Shown here piece after piece: positions 59,036 to 64,000 of a DNA stretch of 64,000 bases; position 1 is the stretch's first letter; each line of letters opens with the position of its first letter. Made by a program: the position numbers and the translations under genes. The notes beneath the pieces were generated by a model that was given only the letters and a program-made list of their open reading frames with translations, made no database searches and had not been told where the DNA came from. The stretch is taken from NCBI GenBank assembly GCA_963514095.1, contig OY741266.1:1381501-1445500 (forward strand), given 5' to 3'. This DNA comes from Eutrigla gurnardus. Its lineage: Eukaryota; Chordata; Actinopteri; Perciformes; Triglidae.

Positions 59036-59413
59036 AATGGACCATGTTATGGCCTAGGGTAGCCAGAACAACAATGAGAGCGGAGGCGTGCGCCTACAAT
59101 CAAAAAGGTGATTTATTTCAAAGTAGGTGGGCGATCCGAGTCGGCAAAGACCCGGTCAGTAATCAGTGTTGCCTGCGGTGTTGGGATGTTTGTGATGTGC
59201 TGTGTGCGTGTTGCATGCGTCAATAATCCGAACAAAACCACGGGCATTCAGCGAACGGAGGTCAACCAAGCCGTCTTGTGTTGCAAGTATCTTGATCATT
59301 TTCAGTCGTTTTTTTTTAAGTCAGAATTCGGGTTGTATCCCCAATCACATGTTCCTGTATTAGCAATTACCCAACTCCACTTCTCGCACGCACACCCATA
59401 CCTGTGAACAGTT
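59036..59413. other. Gene-free interval
   Basis: Nothing recognised. Confidence 0.5.
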
Positions 59414-59631
59414 CTACCCCACACACTTCTTTTTTTTTTTTAAAGATTTTTTTGAGGCATAGACGCCTTTTATTAGCAGTGGATAGATCGGAAACATGAG
59501 GAGAGAGAGGGGATGTGACATGCAGTAAAGGACCTCCGGCCGGGATTCGAACCGGGGTCGGCTGCGTATGTACGTTCGTACATGGCATGCGCTCTAACCA
59601 CTCCGCCAACTGCGCGCCTACCCCACACACT
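59414..59631 (-). mobile_element. tRNA-derived SINE with 14-bp TSD
   Basis: SINE at 59,428-59,617 between copies of CTACCCCACACACT (59,414-59,427; 59,618-59,631). Minus strand: GTTGGCGGAGTGGTTAGAGC (A box), GGTTCGAATCCCGG (B box), a TGCATGTCACATCCCC body and a poly-A-like tail. The perfect duplication indicates a comparatively recent insertion. Confidence 0.92.
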
Positions 59632-59833
59632 ACTATATGTGGTGCATGCCGCCGTGGTGACACAGATATATTTTTCTGTCTCCAGACAGTAAAAGTGTTG
59701 TCCTGAACAGGGGAAAACCTGACATGCATCAATCTGAGCAATGTAATTCATCCCTTAAGTACATTTTATTATCACTGCACCTCTACTAGTGTCCCCCCTG
59801 GATTGTATTCCTATAGCTCTTTCCCTCATTTTA
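59632..59833. other. Short interval before the retrovirus remnant
   Basis: No LTR of the adjacent retroviral remnant could be recognised here. Confidence 0.4.
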
Positions 59834-60960
59834 TCATGTACCTGGCCTTGTGTTGCTATATTTGAGATAAGGAATGCAATTGTGGTCACACATAAAACAG
59901 TTATCAAGCATAGCTTTAATTCCGGCATGGTTAATGTTTCTACTTATCTGACAGTGGTATTTGTGCTCTTTTGCAGTGTGTGAGATGGATCCACGTCCAT
60001 GTCTTTCAGCTTTGCGGACTGCTGTGGGTGTAGACAGTAGTACTTGACATGACCAATTCCGCCTCAGGACTTTGATAAACACCCAATCTCCTGGGTTTAT
60101 TGGCCCTCCTGTTGGTGCTGGATCTGTAGGAGGAGATACTGTAGAGATAACACTCTTGTTCTTCATTGTTTTTGACACGTAGTCTACCGTGAGCATTATG
60201 TTTGGAGCATTTCAACATGGGTAATCCCATGACTCAATATTGCAACAAATCTAAATACACTTTTTTGGTAATATAGGCTTTCCGTCTAGGCTCTCCCAAA
60301 TTCCTGTTTCTGTCTGTGTGGCTCCTTTATTTCGCCACAAGTTTTTCTCAGTCTCAGGTGAGCTATCTTGCATGTCTCTTAAAACGTCATGATCTATATG
60401 TGTATGCGTAATCTCGGTGGTATAAATGTCATCTACATTTTCCTAAATAGCAGCCGCGAGTTTTGCTTCCTCGTCCGCTTTTTATTCCCCATTGAAATAA
60501 AGTCTTTACCCGTAGTATGTGCGGCACACATATTGCAACTTTTCTTGGCAGTTGAACGCTATCCAGTAGCTGCAAAATGAGATCTTTATGTGTAATAGGT
60601 TTCCCTGTAGATGTTACCATGCCTCTATTTTTCCACTGTTGTGCAAACACGTGAAGTGTCGAGAATGCATACTGGCTATCTGTGTATACAGTTATATCTT
60701 TATTTATTTATTTATTTATTTATTTTTGCACGCCTCTGTAAGTGCAACAAGTTCTGCTGCCTGTGCAGAGAAATGCGACGGTAAGGAGCCTAACTTCAAA
60801 ACCTTATCAGATGTTACTACAGCATATCCACTGACATTTGTTCCGTCAGGATTCTTTTTACATGAGCCATCTACAAATATCACTATATCAGCAGCATCAA
60901 GTGGTACATCAGTGAGCTCTGGTCTTGGTAAAACTCTAGCACTAGTTTCTCCTACACAAT
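59834..60960 (-). pseudogene. Endogenous retrovirus RNase H and integrase end
   Basis: On the minus strand, RNase H signatures IVIFVDGSCK, SAQAAELVALTE and YTDSQYAFS are followed by QWKNRGMVTSTGKPI. Then, after a gap, comes a GDWVFIKVLRRNW-type C-terminal integrase segment (about 60,110-60,000). The integrase zinc-binding and catalytic parts are missing, so a deletion of roughly 1 kb is inferred. Frames are broken by stops. The motif set points to a gamma- or epsilon-like retroviral pol. No envelope was seen. Confidence 0.75.
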
Positions 60961-61186
60961 CATGTGCTAATCCATCTGTTTAGTTTGGCAGCAGGGCTGA
61001 TGGGTTTAATGTAGTGCATCTCTCTATAGTGGGATGTGGCTGTGACAGTAGGATAGTCATACAACTAAGATGTCGCGCTGGTGACATAAAAGCTATTTTG
61101 TTCTGCATTAGAAGTGCTGAGACCGCATGTGACACCATAAGTGTCAGTGGGTGAAATAACACTATAGAAGCAGCTGCCTGTACTGC

Positions 61187-62093
61187 CTACAAACAATGTG
61201 GCATAGCTTTTGTGATGTTAACGAGTTTTGATGAATAATATGCAATAGGTCTCTGTTTTCCTCCAAATGGTTGTGTTAGAACACTAGTCATAAAACCAGT
61301 TTTTGCATCGCAAGTCTGAACAAACGGCTTTGAGTAATCAGGGAAAGCTAATACTGCAGAGCTCACTAGAACTAGTTTGAGTCTAACAAAAGCATCATTA
61401 GTTTTTTGAGTCCATGTTATTTTGTCTTGAGCTGTCATAGGCTGGTCATATATAGCATTTTGGAGCGGTTGTGCTATTTCAGCATAATTAGCAATCCATT
61501 GTCTGCAAAAATGAGTCATACCTAAGAAAGACAAGAAAGATCTCGTCTAGATCTTTACCTGACTGTGAAATCTTAAAACCGAAATATTTTACAACCGTTT
61601 GCCACAATTGTAATTTATTTTTGCTGACCTTATATTCTTATTCAACTAAGAATTGTAATATAGCTAAAGTGTCAGTTTTGCAATCTATTTCAGTTTTAGA
61701 CACTATTAAGATGTCATCCACATATAATAGTATCTGGCTTTTTCACGGGGGTTAAAATTTTGCTAGGTTTGCGGACATGGCCATAGAAAATATAGTTGGA
61801 CTTTCACAGTAACCTTGAGGTATTCTTGTGTATGTATTTTTTTCTATCTTCATGCCTTTACTGTGTTGGAGTGGCAGTCTACTACCGCCTTCATCTTTTA
61901 TGATTATTCTAATTGTTCTGCATGCTCCCGTATCGCATAGAAAACATTTTAAAGTTTTATAATTGTTAACCAATAATCTAGAGACTATCGGTTTTTGATT
62001 CATGCTTAAAAATATTTCAGCACTTTCTAGTGAACATACTTCTTCTTCCTCCTCATCTTCTGTGTCTTGGTGTGTGTGTGTGTGTGTGTCCAT
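61187..62093 (-). pseudogene. Endogenous retrovirus protease and reverse transcriptase remnant
   Basis: A protease active-site motif (CDTGA) lies in the 61,752-62,093 frame. It is followed by a reverse transcriptase piece (IPQGYCESPTIF), a YVDD catalytic motif at about 61,712-61,728 in another frame, and the connection domain in 61,187-61,534 (FLGMTHFCRQW, FPDYSKPF, KQRPIAYYSSKL). The first reverse transcriptase motifs are lost between protease and IPQG. Several stops and shifts make it inactive. Confidence 0.8.
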
Positions 62094-62114
62094 GCATGAC
62101 CTGATTAATTGAAG

Positions 62115-62640
62115 TCACACCGATGAATCATCAACTCGTCTGGGTCTCCCTGCTCCTCCCCAGCCTCCTTGACCTCTGCCCTTTGGAGCTCTACGTTCTC
62201 GAGCCCAATGTCCAAATTTACCACAACTGTAGCAGCTCTCATCTCCAAATCTCCGTCCTCCCCGTCCTTCTCCTCTTCCTCTCCCTCTCCAGCCTCCACG
62301 GCTAACATTGCCTTGGAAATACACATCAGTAAATGAATTAGCATAATTTTCATCATCATCATCATCATCATCATCCATGACAAATATTTCACTTGCCTTT
62401 TTTGTTCCGCCTTTCTTGGCTTTCATGGTCAGTCGTAGCTTGTATCCCAGCCGTTCCAACACCAATAAGGTGCTTCCTACGGCTGTTTCTATCGGTGCAG
62501 GAGTGGAGAGAGTAGATGCGAAGAGAGAGGGAGGGCGAAGGAGTGGAGCTGAGGTCTGGACAAGAGGCGGCGGTGGCTGAGGGATGATGTACGGGGGAGG
62601 GTGGTGAGCTCCCCCAAGTTGCACACAAAATATCCACTCA
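62115..62640 (-). pseudogene. Endogenous retrovirus gag, nucleocapsid end
   Basis: A proline-rich start, a run of Asp residues (a CAT repeat in the plus strand at 62,350-62,378), then a Gly/Arg-rich stretch and one zinc knuckle, CYSCGKFGHWARE, in which the last zinc-binding Cys is replaced by Arg. It lies directly upstream of the protease remnant on the same strand. Matrix and capsid are not recognisable. Confidence 0.65.
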
Positions 62641-62644
62641 ACCT

Positions 62645-63910
62645 TTACATCACCTTAAACCCGTCCTCCTTGCCCCTGATGTGCTTGATGAGAAGATTGT
62701 AGGGCTGGAGAAAGAGGCACCAGCGCATCAATCTTTCATTGGGGTTTTGGAACAAGTGGAGAAACGTCAGCGGTCATGGTCACAATACACGACAATAGGA
62801 GTTAAGCTCCCACCGACATATACCTCGAATGTCTGCAGAGCCCATATTAGCGCGAGCGAGTTTACGAGAAAAGTAGCTAATAGGCTTCTCTTTCCCAGCC
62901 TCGTCGTCCTGCAGTAAGACGCCCCCTGCCCCCACCTTGCTGGCGTCGACCTGTAACTTAAACGGCCTGTTTAATTGCGGCGCAGCGAGAAGCGGGGCAG
63001 ACGTGAGGAGAAGTTTGGCTTGCTCAAACACCCTTTGGCAAGCCGGCGTCCAATCAAAAGGCTGGCTCTGTTTAAGCAGATCGGTCAGTGGAACAACCAC
63101 TGACGAGAAATTTGGACAAAAGTTCCTATAATAGCCAATCATCCCGAGGAATTGCATTAATCCCTTCTTGTCACTGGGTGGCGGGTAATTGTCGATGGCC
63201 AGGACCTTTGCCCTCACAGGGCGCACGAAGCCTTGGCCAACCACTTTTCCCAGGTACGTCACCGTCGCCCTGGCGAACTCGCACTTTGCCAGGTTGATGG
63301 TGAGGTTCGCCTGAGTCAAACGGGTGAATAGTTGCGAATGCGATCCAAATGTACCTCCCACGTGTCACTATGGAGAACCACGTCGTCTAAATAAACAGCG
63401 CATCCCTCTAGATGCGCGACAACGCGGTTCATCAGACGTTGAAATGTTGCGGGCGCGTTCCATAGTCCAAAACTCATGACGCGGTATGAGTAAAGCCCCC
63501 TAGGAGTCACAAAGGCCAAGACTTCGCAGGCGCGCTCAGTTAGCGGCACCTGCCAGTAGCCCTTCAATAGGTCGAATTTGGCTGCGCCCACCCGGTCCAC
63601 ACAATCCTCCATACGGGGTGATGGAAATTAATCTGGCTTCGTCATGCTGTTCAATTTCCGATAGTCCGTACGTCCCCCTCCTCTAGAGCTGCCACCAGTG
63701 CCAGAGAGAGAGCTACAGCGCAACAATTTAAGAGGCTCTAGACGCTGCCCAATGCTGCCACCAAAGGGCCGCGAGGAGGGCTCGGTTTGCATTTATCAGT
63801 TACAACAGACGGCTCAACGTCTCTGTTTGCAACTCCCCGTCGGAAATATGGCTTCAATAGGTTAGTGTGACAAAGCTGCGTTTTTTGCCTACGGTCAGGC
63901 GTAGACACCA
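62645..63910 (-). pseudogene. Second Ty3/Gypsy pol fragment
   Basis: Minus strand: an upstream linker (DRRQKTQLCHTNLLKPYF, about 63,900-63,830), then reverse transcriptase with AAKFDLLKGYWQVPL, MSFGLWNAPATFQRLMN and AVYLDDVVLHS (YLDD). After a shift near 63,330 come FLGMIGYYRNFCPNFS and RNase H (LQVDASKVGAGGVLLQ, PISYFSRKL). The end (about 62,830-62,650) is frame-scrambled. It differs from the chromodomain Gypsy at 36-47 kb. LTRs are not visible. The fourth GGGCCC element begins at its left edge in coding terms. Confidence 0.88.
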
Positions 63911-63911
63911 C

Positions 63912-64000
63912 GGGCCCTAGTTTCGTGGCGCAGCGCAGGGTGGCGGCGCAGGGTGGCGGCGCAGGGTGGCGGAGCCGGCGCAATGCAAGTTTCGACCCGC
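63912..64000 (-). mobile_element. GGGCCC-ended element, copy 4 (edge of window)
   Basis: Starts GGGCCCTAGTTTCGTGGCGC, i.e. the right end of copies 2 and 3 in reverse, with GGTGGCGGCGCAG tandemly repeated. It runs off the window. Confidence 0.75.

Noticed and set aside
59510..59618. tRNA gene call
   Set aside because: A and B boxes are present but the body, tail and 14-bp duplication show a tRNA-derived SINE.

Overview
The window looks like a vertebrate nuclear chromosome, most likely a spiny-rayed teleost fish. It is AT-rich and intron-dominated. It is full of tRNA-headed SINEs, L2 LINEs, Tc1 elements, hAT and Harbinger derivatives, chromodomain Ty3/Gypsy, a tyrosine-recombinase retroelement and dinucleotide microsatellites. 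No prokaryotic gene, CRISPR array, rRNA or genuine tRNA gene was seen.

The only host gene I can support is a glycine receptor alpha subunit (glra3-like) on the minus strand. Exon 1 (start codon and most of the signal peptide) is at 48,071-48,135, exon 2 at 17,398-17,528 and exon 3 at 16,459-16,526. The three join in one frame through GT-AG introns, and exon 3 has the 68-nt length I recall for this family. Intron 1 is about 30.5 kb and holds most of the transposons; 48.1-48.6 kb is its GC-rich promoter side. I did not see exons 4 onward, so they probably lie left of position 1.

Layout: 1-16 kb carries an old LINE fragment, a 5.3-kb hAT transposon inserted into a BED-finger hAT MITE, a palindromic GGGCCC-ended element, and SINEs. 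The 16-18 kb stretch holds exons 3 and 2. The 18-36 kb stretch has microsatellites, two Tc1 elements, a second BED MITE (the empty-site copy), a Harbinger MITE, a small TA-flanked MITE and two L2 fragments. From 36 to 47 kb is a nest: a chromodomain Gypsy is split by a Tc1 in reverse transcriptase and by a 5.7-kb tyrosine-recombinase element with split direct repeats in integrase, and the latter carries further insertions. Exon 1 and its upstream region follow. From 51 to 64 kb are two solo LTRs in opposite orientation (one holding a hAT), another GGGCCC element, an L2, SINEs, a decayed endogenous retrovirus pol, a second Gypsy pol and the edge of a fourth GGGCCC element.

The mobile genes seen are broken by frameshifts, stops or deletions, apart from two short BED-finger ORFs. 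The most informative structures are the A1-B1-A2-B2 tyrosine-recombinase element, insertions that can be dated against one another because the empty site is present in the window, the inverted-dimer GGGCCC element, and the CT microsatellite that serves as the polypyrimidine tract of exon 3.
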